DNA of 64,000 nt from Chromobacterium sphagni (GTDB lineage Bacteria > Pseudomonadota > Gammaproteobacteria > Burkholderiales > Chromobacteriaceae). Made by a program: the position numbers and the translations under genes. Each line of letters begins with the position of its first letter. Within the stretch, counting starts at the first letter, position 1. The DNA lies in contig NZ_MKCT01000021.1 of NCBI RefSeq assembly GCF_001855555.1, forward strand, positions 1 to 64,000, read 5' to 3'. Shown piece after piece: positions 50,989 to 59,367 of the stretch. Below the pieces are notes generated by a model that saw only the letters and a list, made by a program, of their open reading frames with translations, searched no databases and was not told where the DNA came from.

Positions 50989-51602
50989 AAGAACAGCTGA
51001 TTCAACGCTACAATGTCGCCGAGCGCATCAATCACTGGATAGTCGCCGCCTGCTTCATCCTGCTGACCCTCTCCGGCCTGGGCTTGTTCTATCCGGGCTT
51101 CTTCTGGCTGACCGGCGTGTTCGGCACGCCGCAGCTGGCGCGGATGATCCATCCCTTCGTCGGGGTGCTGATGTTCCTGGGCTTTTTCCGCCAATTCTTC
51201 CGCTACTGGCGCCACAACCTGTTCAACGGCGAGGACCTCAAATGGCTGCGGGCGGTGAAAAGCGTGCTCAAGGGCCGCGAGGTGGGCGAAACCGGCAAGT
51301 ACAACGCCGGCCAGAAGGCAATGTTCTGGATCATGACGCTGTGCGTGGCCACCATGCTGATCACCGGCGTCATCGCCTGGCGGCCCTATTTCGCCGGCTA
51401 TTTCCCCATCCCGCTGATCCGGATCGCGCTGCTGCTGCACGCCTGCGCCGCCACCTTGCTGATCGCCAGCATCATCGTCCACATCTACGCCGCGCTGTGG
51501 GTGAAGGGCACCATACGCGCAATGGTGGAGGGCATGGTCACCCATGCCTGGGCGAAAAAACACCATCCCGGCTGGTACAAGCAGATGATGGGCCGCAAAT
51601 GA
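50985..51602 (+). CDS. fdnI: Formate dehydrogenase cytochrome b556 (gamma) subunit
   Basis: A 205-residue membrane cytochrome that passes electrons to quinone. About four helices are visible: near 20-40 ([20 protein letters not shown]), 52-75, 112-132 ([20 protein letters not shown]) and 150-172. Heme-ligand histidines are seen in RINHW, MIHPFVG and [20 protein letters not shown]. Its ATG overlaps the beta stop as ATGA. Only gamma, not a NrfD-type anchor, is present. Confidence 0.95.
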   Translation: MKEQLIQRYNVAERINHWIVAACFILLTLSGLGLFYPGFFWLTGVFGTPQLARMIHPFVGVLMFLGFFRQFFRYWRHNLFNGEDLKWLRAVKSVLKGREVGETGKYNAGQKAMFWIMTLCVATMLITGVIAWRPYFAGYFPIPLIRIALLLHACAATLLIASIIVHIYAALWVKGTIRAMVEGMVTHAWAKKHHPGWYKQMMGRK

Positions 51603-51627
51603 AATCCTTCTTCCGCCCATCCACCAC

Positions 51628-52518
51628 ATGAACCACAGCCAACCGATGCTGCCGGCGGCGGAAATCCAGGCCGACCACGCTCCCCTGCTCCACCCGGACA
51701 TCCTGCGGCCCGCCGCCGACATCTTCTCCCGCCGCGCCGACCGCCTGCGGCAACTGGCGGAAGGCCACGCCATGGCCGACTTCCTGCGGCTGTGCGCCGC
51801 GGTCTGCCATCAGCAACAGGCGCTGCACGACGCCTCCCGGCTAGATCCGCATTCGGCCATGCTGCGGCTGTCCCAGTCGCTTGGCCTGCAGCTGCCAGCG
51901 CCGGTGCAGTCCGCGCTGACCGCGGTGCTGGCGCTGGAAACCGTCGCGCTCAGCCGGCTGGCGGAGAATCTGCTCAATGGCGATTATCCGGCGGACGGCC
52001 CCTTGTTCGCCGCGCTGCCGCTGCTGGGCGCCGCGCTGCAGGCGCAGGCCACCCGCAGCATCCGCCAGCGGCCGCTGCCCGCGCCGCAAAGCCAGGGCGC
52101 GCGTTGCCCATGCTGCGGCGGCCTGCCGCTGGCCTCGCTGCTGCAGCGCGGCGACAGCGGCCACGCCCAGCGCTACGTGGTCTGTTCGATGTGCAGCCAC
52201 GCCTGGCCGGTGGGCCGGGTGCGCTGTCTGTCCTGCGGCAACAGCCGCGACCTCCTCTACTACTCGTTGGCGGCGCAGGACCGCGCCCCCGCCGAACCCG
52301 ACCATCAGCAGCCGCACCAGGCGCGCGGCGCGCGGGAAGTGGAGGCCTGCGGCGAGTGCCATGGCGCGCTCAAGCAGATATCGCAGCTATTGGACGCCGG
52401 CGCGGAGGCCGGCGCCGACGACTTGGCCAGCCTGGCGCTGGACCTGCTGGCCGGCGAAGCCGGCTTCGCGCGCATCGGCTTCAATCCGCTGTTCCTGCCC
52501 GGCCGCGCCCCAGGCTAA
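51628..52518 (+). CDS. fdhE: Formate dehydrogenase accessory protein FdhE
   Basis: FdhE is a cytoplasmic rubredoxin-like protein needed for maturation of respiratory formate dehydrogenases. The 296-residue protein has the family N-terminal part (LLHPDILRPAADIFSRRADR) and four CxxC motifs in the C-terminal half: CPCC, CSMC (VVCSMCSHAWPVGRVRC), CLSC and CGEC. The ending LAGEAGFARIGFNPLFLPG is characteristic. It starts 25 bp after gamma and ends the operon. fdhD is not in the window. Confidence 0.94.
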   Translation: MNHSQPMLPAAEIQADHAPLLHPDILRPAADIFSRRADRLRQLAEGHAMADFLRLCAAVCHQQQALHDASRLDPHSAMLRLSQSLGLQLPAPVQSALTAVLALETVALSRLAENLLNGDYPADGPLFAALPLLGAALQAQATRSIRQRPLPAPQSQGARCPCCGGLPLASLLQRGDSGHAQRYVVCSMCSHAWPVGRVRCLSCGNSRDLLYYSLAAQDRAPAEPDHQQPHQARGAREVEACGECHGALKQISQLLDAGAEAGADDLASLALDLLAGEAGFARIGFNPLFLPGRAPG

Positions 52519-52618
52519 GCCGCTTGCCGATCCACAGCGTGGGCCGCCGCACTTGAGCCGCGGCCTTGGGCGCGAGATACTTGCCGGCAAACCGGTAATC
52601 AATCGCATGGACCCACGC

Positions 52619-53338
52619 ATGACCCACCGCATCGTATTTGTAGAAGACGACGCCGATCTGGCGGAACTGATCAGCGACTTCCTGTCGCGCCATGAAATGG
52701 AAGTGGTGGTGGAGCCGCGCGGCGACGCCGCGCTGGACACCATCGCCCGCGAGGCGCCGGACATGGTGCTGCTGGACATCATGCTGCCCGGCAAGGACGG
52801 CCTGTCGATCTGCCGCGAGCTACGGCCCAAGTTCGACGGCCCCATCATCATGCTGACCTCGCTGGACAGCGACATGAACCAGATCCTGGGGCTGGAGCTG
52901 GGCGCCAACGATTACATCCTGAAGACCACCCCGCCGTCGGTGCTGGTGGCGCGGCTGCGGGCCCAGCTGCGCAATCTGCGCCCGGCGCAGCCGGCGGCGG
53001 ACGCCCAGCAGGCCTCCAAGGCTTCGCGCAAGGCGGTGTTCGGCCAGTTGTCGATAGACCCGGTCAGCCGCGACGTGGTGCTGGAAGGCGAAAAGATTCC
53101 CCTGTCGACCTCCGATTTCGACCTGCTGTGGCTCTTGGCCAGCCACGCCGGCGAGACGCTGAACCGCGACGTGCTGCTGAAGGAAATGCGCGGCGTCAGC
53201 TACGACGGCCTGGACCGCAGCATAGACGTGGCGATCTCGCGGCTGCGCAAAAAGCTGGGCGACAACCCCAGTGAACCGTTCCGCATCAAGACCGTGCGCA
53301 ACCGCGGCTATCTGTTCTCGCTGTCCGGCTGGGAGTAA
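52619..53338 (+). CDS. rstA: OmpR-family response regulator, RstA-like
   Basis: A 239-residue response regulator. The receiver domain starts MTHRIVFVEDDADLAELISD with the phospho-acceptor D53 in VLLDIMLPGKDG and the conserved Lys in YILKTTPPS. The C-terminal winged-helix domain reads VFGQLSIDPVSRDVVLEGEK; LSTSDFDLLWLLASHAGETL; LDRSIDVAISRLRKKLGDNP; IKTVRNRGYLF. The call as RstA rests mainly on the partner kinase and on the adjacent RstA box and asr. An ATG four codons earlier is an alternative start. It is 6 bp upstream of rstB. Confidence 0.88.
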   Translation: MTHRIVFVEDDADLAELISDFLSRHEMEVVVEPRGDAALDTIAREAPDMVLLDIMLPGKDGLSICRELRPKFDGPIIMLTSLDSDMNQILGLELGANDYILKTTPPSVLVARLRAQLRNLRPAQPAADAQQASKASRKAVFGQLSIDPVSRDVVLEGEKIPLSTSDFDLLWLLASHAGETLNRDVLLKEMRGVSYDGLDRSIDVAISRLRKKLGDNPSEPFRIKTVRNRGYLFSLSGWE

Positions 53339-53344
53339 GCGCGG

Positions 53345-54619
53345 ATGCGCCGTCTTTTCATCCAGTTCTACCTGCTGCTGATGTCCTGTTTCCTGGTGGC
53401 GGTGATCATGGTGGGCGTGGTCTACAAGCAGGCGGTGGACGACGTCGGCGAACGCTATCTGGCCGACCTGCTGCGCACCACGCTGTCGCTGATCGAGGCC
53501 GATCTGCGCGGCGTGCCGGAGGACCGCTGGAGCGAGACGCTGGCCAACGCCGACTACGGCTTCACTTTCCGCGTCAAAGTGGAAAAGATGAGCAACTACA
53601 TCCTGGACGACGAATCGCGCCAGGCGCTGGACCGCGGCGAGATCGTGATGCTGGAGGACAAGTACCTGTTCCTGCAGAAGCTGCAGGACAGCAACTACCT
53701 GCTGGTGGCCGGCCCGCTACGCTACCTGTTCTTCCTTCACCGGCTGAAGTGGTTCGACTATGCGCTGCTGGGCCTGCTGGGCCTGTCGCTGGCCATACCG
53801 GTGTTCCTGTGGATGCGGCCGCACTGGCGCGACCTAGTGGCGCTGGAGCGCGGCGCAGGCCGGCTGGCCAACGGCGACCTCAGCGCCCGCGTCAACCTGC
53901 CGCCGCACTCCGGCGTCCACCATCTGGGCGTAGCCTTCAACCACATGGCGGACAACATCTCCATCCTGCTCAACAGCAAGAAGACGCTGACCAATGCCGT
54001 GGCGCACGAGCTGCGCACGCCGCTGGCGCGCCTGCGCTACCGAATGGCGCTGCTGGACGGCGATGAGGAGTCGCCGGAGCGCCAGGCGATAGAGCGCGAC
54101 CTCACCGCCATCGACAAACTGGTGGAAGAGCTGCTGTTCCACGCCAAGCTGGACCGACCCGAAGCGCCGCTCAGGCTGGCCAGCTTCAACGCGATACCGT
54201 GGGCGCTGGACCGCATCGCCGGCCAGGCTGCGCTGGCGCAAGAAATCCACTGGATAGAACCGGTGGGCGGAGCGCTGGAAATCATAGCCGACGAGCACCT
54301 GATCACCCGCGCGCTGGACAATCTGCTATCCAACGCCCGCCGCCACGCCAACTCCATCGTCGCCACCCATATCCTGATCGACAAGCAGGACTACTGCATC
54401 ATCGTCGACGACGACGGCCCCGGCATTCCGGAGGAAGACCGCGATCGGGTATTCGACCCCTTCGTGCGGCTGGACGAGAGCCGCGGCCGCAAGACCGGCG
54501 GCCACGGGCTGGGCCTGGCCATCGTCGCCGGCATTGCCCGCGCCCACGGCGGCAGCGTCAAAGTGGAGAGCTCGCCAATGGGCGGCGCGCGCTTCCTGCT
54601 GCGTTGGCCAACAGCCTGA
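53345..54619 (+). CDS. rstB: Sensor histidine kinase, RstB-like
   Basis: A 424-residue inner-membrane sensor kinase. The start MRRLFIQFYLLLMSCFLVAV closely resembles E. coli RstB, with helix 1 near 5-27. The periplasmic domain (about 30-135) includes DLRGVPEDRWSETLANADYG, and helix 2 is near 138-158. A HAMP domain precedes the dimerisation domain NAVAHELRTPLARLRYRMAL (phosphorylated His), the N box DNLLSNARRH, and ATP-lid motifs DDDGPGIPEED and GGHGLGLAIVAG. In E. coli RstB responds to acid and low Mg2+ via PhoQ-P. Its stop is 3 bp before the RstA box. Confidence 0.92.
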   Translation: MRRLFIQFYLLLMSCFLVAVIMVGVVYKQAVDDVGERYLADLLRTTLSLIEADLRGVPEDRWSETLANADYGFTFRVKVEKMSNYILDDESRQALDRGEIVMLEDKYLFLQKLQDSNYLLVAGPLRYLFFLHRLKWFDYALLGLLGLSLAIPVFLWMRPHWRDLVALERGAGRLANGDLSARVNLPPHSGVHHLGVAFNHMADNISILLNSKKTLTNAVAHELRTPLARLRYRMALLDGDEESPERQAIERDLTAIDKLVEELLFHAKLDRPEAPLRLASFNAIPWALDRIAGQAALAQEIHWIEPVGGALEIIADEHLITRALDNLLSNARRHANSIVATHILIDKQDYCIIVDDDGPGIPEEDRDRVFDPFVRLDESRGRKTGGHGLGLAIVAGIARAHGGSVKVESSPMGGARFLLRWPTA

Positions 54620-54621
54620 TG

Positions 54622-54635
54622 TACATTTTGTAACA
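54622..54635 (+). promoter_or_regulatory. RstA box upstream of asr-like gene
   Basis: TACATTTTGTAACA matches 11 of the 12 defined bases of the E. coli RstA-box consensus TACATNTNGTTACA. It lies 3 bp after the rstB stop and 118 bp upstream of the asr-like ATG, where an activator site for that gene would be expected. The consensus is quoted from memory of the RstA literature. Confidence 0.75.
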
Positions 54636-54752
54636 TTGAGATACATGCCTCCCCTAGACGCTCCCCCCTTGCCACCGATAGCATCACGGCCTGAATTAGG
54701 ACTTTTACGGGTCCGTTTCACCCCAATCGAAAGAAACTTAGGAGTTTCGTAA

Positions 54753-55685
54753 ATGAAAAAGCTGGCTCTGCTCGCCCTGACCGCTGCTTTCAGCCTGGTA
54801 TCCGCCAACGGTTTCGCCGCTGAAAAAGCTGCTGCTTCCGCTCCGGCCATCCACAAGGCCAAAAAAGTTGAAAAGAAAAAAGTAGCTTCCGCTGCTCAAA
54901 AAGCTCAAGCCGCCAAGGCCGACGCTTCCGCTCCGGCTAAAAAAGCTGCCAAAAAGCACGCTAAAAAGCACGTAGCCAAGAAAGACGCTTCCGCTGCTCA
55001 AAAAGCCCAAGCCGCCAAGGCCGACGCTTCCGCTCCGAAAGCCAAGAAGGCTCACAAGCACGCCGCTAAAAAGCACGCCGTGAAGAAAGAAGCTTCCGCT
55101 GCTCAGAAAGCTCAAGCCGCCAAGGCCGACGCTTCCGCTCCGAAGGCTAAAAAAGCCAAGAAGCACGCAGCCAAGAAAGAAGCTTCCGCTCAGAAAGCCC
55201 AAGCCGCCAAGGCCGACGCTTCCGCTCCGGTAGCCAAGAAGGCTCACAAGCACCACGCTAAAAAGCACGCTGCCAAGAAAGAAGCTTCCGCTGCTCAGAA
55301 AGCTCAAGCCGCCAAGGCCGACGCTTCCGCTCCGAAGGCTAAAAAAGCCAAGAAGCACGTAGCCAAGAAAGAAGCTTCCGCTCAGAAAGCTCAAGCCGCC
55401 AAGGCCGACGCTTCCGCTCCGGTAGCCAAGAAGGCTCACAAGCACCACGCTAAAAAGCACGCTGCGAAGAAAGAAGCTTCCGCTGCTCAAAAAGCCCAAG
55501 CCGCCAAGGCCGACGCTTCCGCTCCGGCTAAAAAAGCTGCCCACAAGCACGCTAAAAAGCACGTAGCCAAGAAAGAAGCTTCCGCTGCTCAGAAAGCCCA
55601 AGCAGCCAAGAAAGACGCTTCCGCTCCGGCCAAGAAAGCTAAAAAGCACGCTGGCAAGAAAGCCGCTGCTTCCGCCGCCAAGTAA
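54753..55685 (+). CDS. asr: Giant Asr-like acid-shock protein with eight Lys/Ala/His repeats
   Basis: A 310-residue exported, extremely basic low-complexity protein. Signal peptide MKKLALLALTAAFSLVSANGFA is followed by eight repeats of 28-35 residues from about residue 45. Each opens with AS(A)AQKAQAAKADASAP and continues with a K/H-rich tail such as KAKKAHKHAAKKHAVKKE. The core QKAQAAKKH resembles E. coli Asr (acid shock RNA protein, 102-residue precursor), a periplasmic protein thought to buffer or chaperone at low pH. The match is by composition, motif and signal peptide. AGGAG precedes the ATG. Location after rstAB and an RstA box supports the call strongly. Confidence 0.85.
   Translation: MKKLALLALTAAFSLVSANGFAAEKAAASAPAIHKAKKVEKKKVASAAQKAQAAKADASAPAKKAAKKHAKKHVAKKDASAAQKAQAAKADASAPKAKKAHKHAAKKHAVKKEASAAQKAQAAKADASAPKAKKAKKHAAKKEASAQKAQAAKADASAPVAKKAHKHHAKKHAAKKEASAAQKAQAAKADASAPKAKKAKKHVAKKEASAQKAQAAKADASAPVAKKAHKHHAKKHAAKKEASAAQKAQAAKADASAPAKKAAHKHAKKHVAKKEASAAQKAQAAKKDASAPAKKAKKHAGKKAAASAAK
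54885..55668 (+). repeat. Eight in-frame coding repeats in the asr-like gene
   Basis: DNA repeat units of about 84-105 bp sharing a near-invariant GCTCAAGCCGCCAAGGCCGA core. Units 3-4 and 5-6 form a higher-order duplicate pair (short tail then long HHAKKHAAKKE tail), indicating expansion by unequal exchange or slippage. Confidence 0.85.
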
Positions 55686-55730
55686 TTCAGGCGCGGACGC
55701 CGCGGCTTACTAGCTGCGGCATTGTATTGC

Positions 55731-55751
55731 ACGGGGCGCTATGCGCCCCGT
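55731..55751 (+). terminator. Terminator of the asr-like gene
   Basis: Nine-bp perfect stem ACGGGGCGC / GCGCCCCGT with a 3-nt loop, followed by TTTC, 46 bp after the stop. Confidence 0.85.
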
Positions 55752-55773
55752 TTTCATTGCCAGGTGCCATCCG

Positions 55774-56592
55774 ATGAAGCTGCCACGCATTGCCCTCTGT
55801 CTTGCCCTGCTGTCCACCCTCGCCCATGCAGCCCCCCTCAGCAAGGAACACCGCATCCTGTTCTTCGGCAAGGACGACCGGGTGCTGGAACGCCCCGACC
55901 ACATGCCGTGGCAGACCGTCGGCCAGCTGGAAACCCGCTCCCAGACCATCTGCACCGGCACCCTGGTGGCGCCCGACGTGGTGCTGACCGCCGGCCACTG
56001 CTTCGTCGATGAAAAAGGCCGCTTCGACCCCGCCGTCAGCTTCACCGTTGGACTGTGGGGCAATGAATACCAGGCGCTCAGCCGGGTCAAGGAAGTCCAG
56101 GTGGACAAGGCCTTCCTGAAAGGACTGATCCATAAGCGCGACGGACTGTACATCCCGCCGCGCATCGCGCCGCGCGACTTCGCCTTCGTCCGGCTGGCCA
56201 CGCCGCTGGGCAACCGTCAGGGCACCATTCCCGTATTCTCCGGCGACCGCGCGCAACTGGGCCAGTTGCTGGCCCGGCAGAACTGGACCGTCACCCAGGG
56301 CGGCTACCCGGTGGACGACCAGCGCCACCTGCGCGTGCACCACGCTTGCAAAGCCACCAAGCTGCGCGACGACGGCCGCCTGACCCACCGCTGCGACACG
56401 CTGGAAGGCAATAGCGGCTCGCCGATCTTCATCATCGACGCCAAGGGCCAAGCCACCATCGTCGCGGTGCAAAGTTCGGCGCCGCCGGCGGCGCGCCGCA
56501 AGCAGGAAGACAATATGAGCGTGTCCGCGCCCATGTTCCGCCAGGCCTTGCAGGCCTTCATCGCCAAGTCCGGCAAACCTGCCAGGAAATGA
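55774..56592 (+). CDS. Secreted trypsin-fold serine protease
   Basis: A 272-residue exported chymotrypsin-fold (S1/V8-like) protease. Signal peptide MKLPRIALCLALLSTLAHA^A is followed by TICTGTLVAPDVVLTAGHCF, with the catalytic His and the adjacent disulfide Cys. Asp is in RDFAFVRLATPLGN and the nucleophile in LEGNSGSPIFIIDAKGQA. The whole triad is present, so it should be active. Specificity is uncertain. I used the ATG that gives a clean signal peptide rather than one 11 codons earlier inside the terminator. It stands between asr and rph with its own terminator. Confidence 0.88.
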   Translation: MKLPRIALCLALLSTLAHAAPLSKEHRILFFGKDDRVLERPDHMPWQTVGQLETRSQTICTGTLVAPDVVLTAGHCFVDEKGRFDPAVSFTVGLWGNEYQALSRVKEVQVDKAFLKGLIHKRDGLYIPPRIAPRDFAFVRLATPLGNRQGTIPVFSGDRAQLGQLLARQNWTVTQGGYPVDDQRHLRVHHACKATKLRDDGRLTHRCDTLEGNSGSPIFIIDAKGQATIVAVQSSAPPAARRKQEDNMSVSAPMFRQALQAFIAKSGKPARK

Positions 56593-56593
56593 A

Positions 56594-56616
56594 AAAGCCG
56601 CCCGATGGGCGGCTTT
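56594..56616. terminator. Bidirectional terminator between protease and rph
   Basis: Ten-bp perfect stem AAAGCCGCCC / GGGCGGCTTT with a GAT loop; A-run on the left and TGTTT on the right, serving the convergent protease and rph genes. Confidence 0.88.
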
Positions 56617-56640
56617 GTTTCATGCGTCGAGCAGGCGGCG

Positions 56641-57357
56641 TCAGCCCGCCAGCGCCTGGCGCTGCAGCTGCAACAGCTCACCTATGCCCTTGCGCGCCAG
56701 CGCCAGCATCGCCAGCATCTCCTCTTCGCTGAACGGCTCGCCCTCGGCGGTGCCCTGCACCTCGACAAAACGGCCGCTGCCGGTCATCACCACGTTCATG
56801 TCGGTTTCGCAGGCGGAATCTTCCGGATAATCCAGATCCAGCACCGGCTGGCCCTGATAAATGCCGACGGAAATCGCCGCCACCTGGTCGCGCAGCGGGC
56901 TGGCGTCCAGCTTGCCGGCGCGGATCAGGCCTGCGATGGCGTCGGCCAGCGCCACGTAAGCGCCGGTGATGCTGGCGGTGCGGGTGCCGCCATCGGCCTG
57001 GATCACGTCGCAGTCGATGACGATCTGGCGCTCTCCCAGCTTGGCCAGATCTATCACCGCGCGCAGCGAGCGGCCGATCAGGCGCTGGATTTCCTGGGTG
57101 CGGCCGGACTGCTTGCCGGCCGCCGACTCGCGGCGCATGCGGCTACCGGTCGAGCGCGGCAACATGCCGTATTCCGCCGTCACCCAGCCCTGGCCCTTGC
57201 CCTTGAGGAAGGACGGAACCGTCTCCTCCACGCTGGCGGTGCAGATCACCTTGGTGTCGCCAAACTCCACCAGCACCGAGCCTTCGGCATGCTTGGTGTA
57301 GCCACGGGTCAGACGCACGACGCGCATCGCGTCGGGATTACGTTGGGAAGGTCGCAT
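56641..57357 (-). CDS. rph: Ribonuclease PH
   Basis: RNase PH trims the 3' ends of tRNA precursors by phosphorolysis. The 238-residue protein is complete, unlike the frameshifted copy in E. coli K-12. It shows [59 protein letters not shown], the catalytic region [20 protein letters not shown] and [20 protein letters not shown]. It is last in the leftward kinase-phosphatase-rph set, 64 bp after the phosphatase. Confidence 0.97.
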   Translation of the reverse strand: MRPSQRNPDAMRVVRLTRGYTKHAEGSVLVEFGDTKVICTASVEETVPSFLKGKGQGWVTAEYGMLPRSTGSRMRRESAAGKQSGRTQEIQRLIGRSLRAVIDLAKLGERQIVIDCDVIQADGGTRTASITGAYVALADAIAGLIRAGKLDASPLRDQVAAISVGIYQGQPVLDLDYPEDSACETDMNVVMTGSGRFVEVQGTAEGEPFSEEEMLAMLALARKGIGELLQLQRQALAG

Positions 57358-57421
57358 GATGGCCTTGGGGAAAATGTGGGAATGGCGGCGATTATACCAG
57401 CCCGCCGCGACGGCGCCGGCC

Positions 57422-58300
57422 TCAGCTGCCCTTGCTCACCTGGCTGGCCAGGATTTCCTGGTGCATGGTCTCCAGATTGGACTCCAGGATCAAGCGCCCG
57501 CCCTTCTGCGGCGGCGTCTTCTCGGTGTCCAGCGCATCGCCGCGCTCGCCCAGTTCCACCCCGTCGTCCAGCAGCGTGACCGCCACCGCCGACAGATTGT
57601 CGCCGCCGGCCCCGGCGCGGCGCTCGGCCACATTGATCAGCGCCGGCAGCACCTGGTTGACGTGGCGGCCGGCAAACACCTTCTCCATCTCGTCGTCCTG
57701 CACCTGCGACCACAAGCCATCGGTGCACAGCACGATGGAACAGCCCGGCCCGACCTCCTGCCGATCGCCGATATCGATTTCCGGGTCGCTGGAGGCGCCC
57801 AGGCAGTTGTAGATCTTGTTGCGCTCCGGGTGGGTCTTGGCCGCCTCCTCGTTCAACAGGCCCTGGTCTATCAGCCGCTGCACCTGAGAATGGTCGCGCG
57901 AGCGCAAACGCAAGCCCTTCTGGTCCAGCAGATACAGGCGCGAATCGCCAACATGGCACCAGTACAGATAGCCCTGCTGGATGATGGCCACCACCACCGT
58001 GGTGCTGGGCACATCCGGCAGCCGGTGATCGGTGGCATATTCCAGGATTACCTGGTGCACCGAACTGATGACGTTGACCAGAAAGCGGTTGGGATGGCTG
58101 AGCACCGGAGTGGCCTGCTGGTAGAACAGCTCGCTGAGCAGATCCACCGTAATCTGCGCCGCCACTTCGCCGCGCATATGACCGCCCATGCCATCGGCCA
58201 CCACCAGCATCACCGCCTCGCTCGAATGAGCCACCGTCAACCTGTCCTGGTTATAGCTGCGGCCGCCCACCCTGCTTTCCTGGAAGATCGACAATTTCAT
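57422..58300 (-). CDS. PP2C-family protein serine/threonine phosphatase
   Basis: A 292-residue metal-dependent phosphatase. The PP2C motifs are visible: [40 protein letters not shown] near residue 34, [40 protein letters not shown] and [18 protein letters not shown], with the metal-binding Asp residues. A C-terminal tail of about 45 residues follows. ATG overlaps the kinase stop as ATGA with GAGGGG upstream, so the two are translated together and the kinase is the likely partner or substrate. Confidence 0.94.
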   Translation of the reverse strand: MKLSIFQESRVGGRSYNQDRLTVAHSSEAVMLVVADGMGGHMRGEVAAQITVDLLSELFYQQATPVLSHPNRFLVNVISSVHQVILEYATDHRLPDVPSTTVVVAIIQQGYLYWCHVGDSRLYLLDQKGLRLRSRDHSQVQRLIDQGLLNEEAAKTHPERNKIYNCLGASSDPEIDIGDRQEVGPGCSIVLCTDGLWSQVQDDEMEKVFAGRHVNQVLPALINVAERRAGAGGDNLSAVAVTLLDDGVELGERGDALDTEKTPPQKGGRLILESNLETMHQEILASQVSKGS

Positions 58301-59268
58301 TCCGTCCCCTCTCGATGGCGGCCGCCAGCCAGACCCTTGATCCAGCCAACCAGCCGGTTGCCCTCTGCCGATTGCGGCTCGGGGCTGCTGTATTCGGTTT
58401 CCAGCAGCCGCTTCTGCACTTCCATCACCGTCGTTGGCCGCGCCTCCGGTTCCAGCGCCAGACAGCGGTCGCACAGCTCGGTCAATTCGCGCGAGTAAAG
58501 ATGGCGGAACAGCTTGCCGGCCGGCACCAGCAAATCCTGCTCCCGCCTCTCCCTGGCATTCTGCGGCGTCTGCCCGCCCATGCAGACATACAGGCAGGCG
58601 CCGATCGCGTAAATGTCGGTCCACGGCCCCAGCGGCTGATCTTTCTCGTATTGCTCCGGCGCCGCGAAACCCGGCGTGTACATGGCGGCGAAATCCTTGT
58701 CGCGCCGCAACAGGGTCTGGCGGGCCGCGCCGAAATCCAGCAGCAGCGGCACGCCGTTGCGCCGCAGGTAGATGTTGGCCGGCTTGATGTCCAGGTGCAG
58801 CAGGCGCTGGCTGTGCACCTCGCGCAGACCGGAGAGCAGCGCGGCAAACCATTTGCGGATCAGCCTCTCCTCCATCTTGCCGCCCGCCAGCTCCAGCTCG
58901 CGCCCCAGCGAGCGGCCGTCGGCATACTCCATCACCATGTACACTGTCTGGTTGGCGCGGAAGAAATTGCTCACCCTCACCACGGTGGGGTGGGCAATGC
59001 CGGACAACACCCGGCCCTCCTCGAAAAAGCATTTCAGGCCCAGATTGAAGGCATCCCGGTCCATCTCATGCGGCACCGTCACCTCGCCATCGTGGTTGCG
59101 CTCGGCCAGGTTGCGCGGCAAATACTCCTTGATGGCGAACTTGTGATCGCCATCATCCAACGCCAGATAGACAACACTGAAGCCGCCAACCGACAGTTGG
59201 CGCACGATTGTGTACTCGGCGAGCCTGTAACCCGCCGATAGCGCGGTTTGCTTGCTGGATTGAGTCAT
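58297..59268 (-). CDS. Soluble Ser/Thr protein kinase
   Basis: A 323-residue Hanks-type kinase without membrane helices. The glycine loop is LSVGGFSVVYLA (first Gly replaced), the catalytic Lys is in KFAIKEYLPRNLAERN, the HRD motif reads LLHLDIKPANIYL (Arg replaced by Leu, Asp and Asn kept), DFGAAR is intact, and APEQY with WTDIYAIGACLYVCMGGQTP marks the C lobe. The VAIKEYLP-like segment is common in proteobacterial kinases linked to secretion or stress, but no such genes adjoin. It is paired with the PP2C phosphatase. Confidence 0.93.
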   Translation of the reverse strand: MTQSSKQTALSAGYRLAEYTIVRQLSVGGFSVVYLALDDGDHKFAIKEYLPRNLAERNHDGEVTVPHEMDRDAFNLGLKCFFEEGRVLSGIAHPTVVRVSNFFRANQTVYMVMEYADGRSLGRELELAGGKMEERLIRKWFAALLSGLREVHSQRLLHLDIKPANIYLRRNGVPLLLDFGAARQTLLRRDKDFAAMYTPGFAAPEQYEKDQPLGPWTDIYAIGACLYVCMGGQTPQNARERREQDLLVPAGKLFRHLYSRELTELCDRCLALEPEARPTTVMEVQKRLLETEYSSPEPQSAEGNRLVGWIKGLAGGRHREGTE

Positions 59269-59288
59269 CGGATGGCAGTTGTTATAGT
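59260..59288 (+). promoter_or_regulatory. Predicted sigma-70 promoter of yicC
   Basis: TTGAGT and TATAGT are separated by exactly 17 nt, about 80 bp upstream of the yicC ATG. The -35 box overlaps the first codons of the divergent kinase gene. Confidence 0.6.
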
Positions 59289-59367
59289 GTCCACTGGCCC
59301 TGAATTGAGCTTAGCAAAGCAATTCGGGCCCGGCATTTGCAATTTGGACAGATATCAGGAGCCCCGC

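Noticed and set aside
54738-55649. A Gly/Ser/Leu-rich repetitive frame on - opposite the asr-like gene
   Set aside because: It mirrors the coding repeats of asr, which has a ribosome site, signal peptide and promoter element on the + strand.
54885-55668. Repeats in asr as a CRISPR array
   Set aside because: Units are coding, in frame, directly adjoining and without unique spacers.
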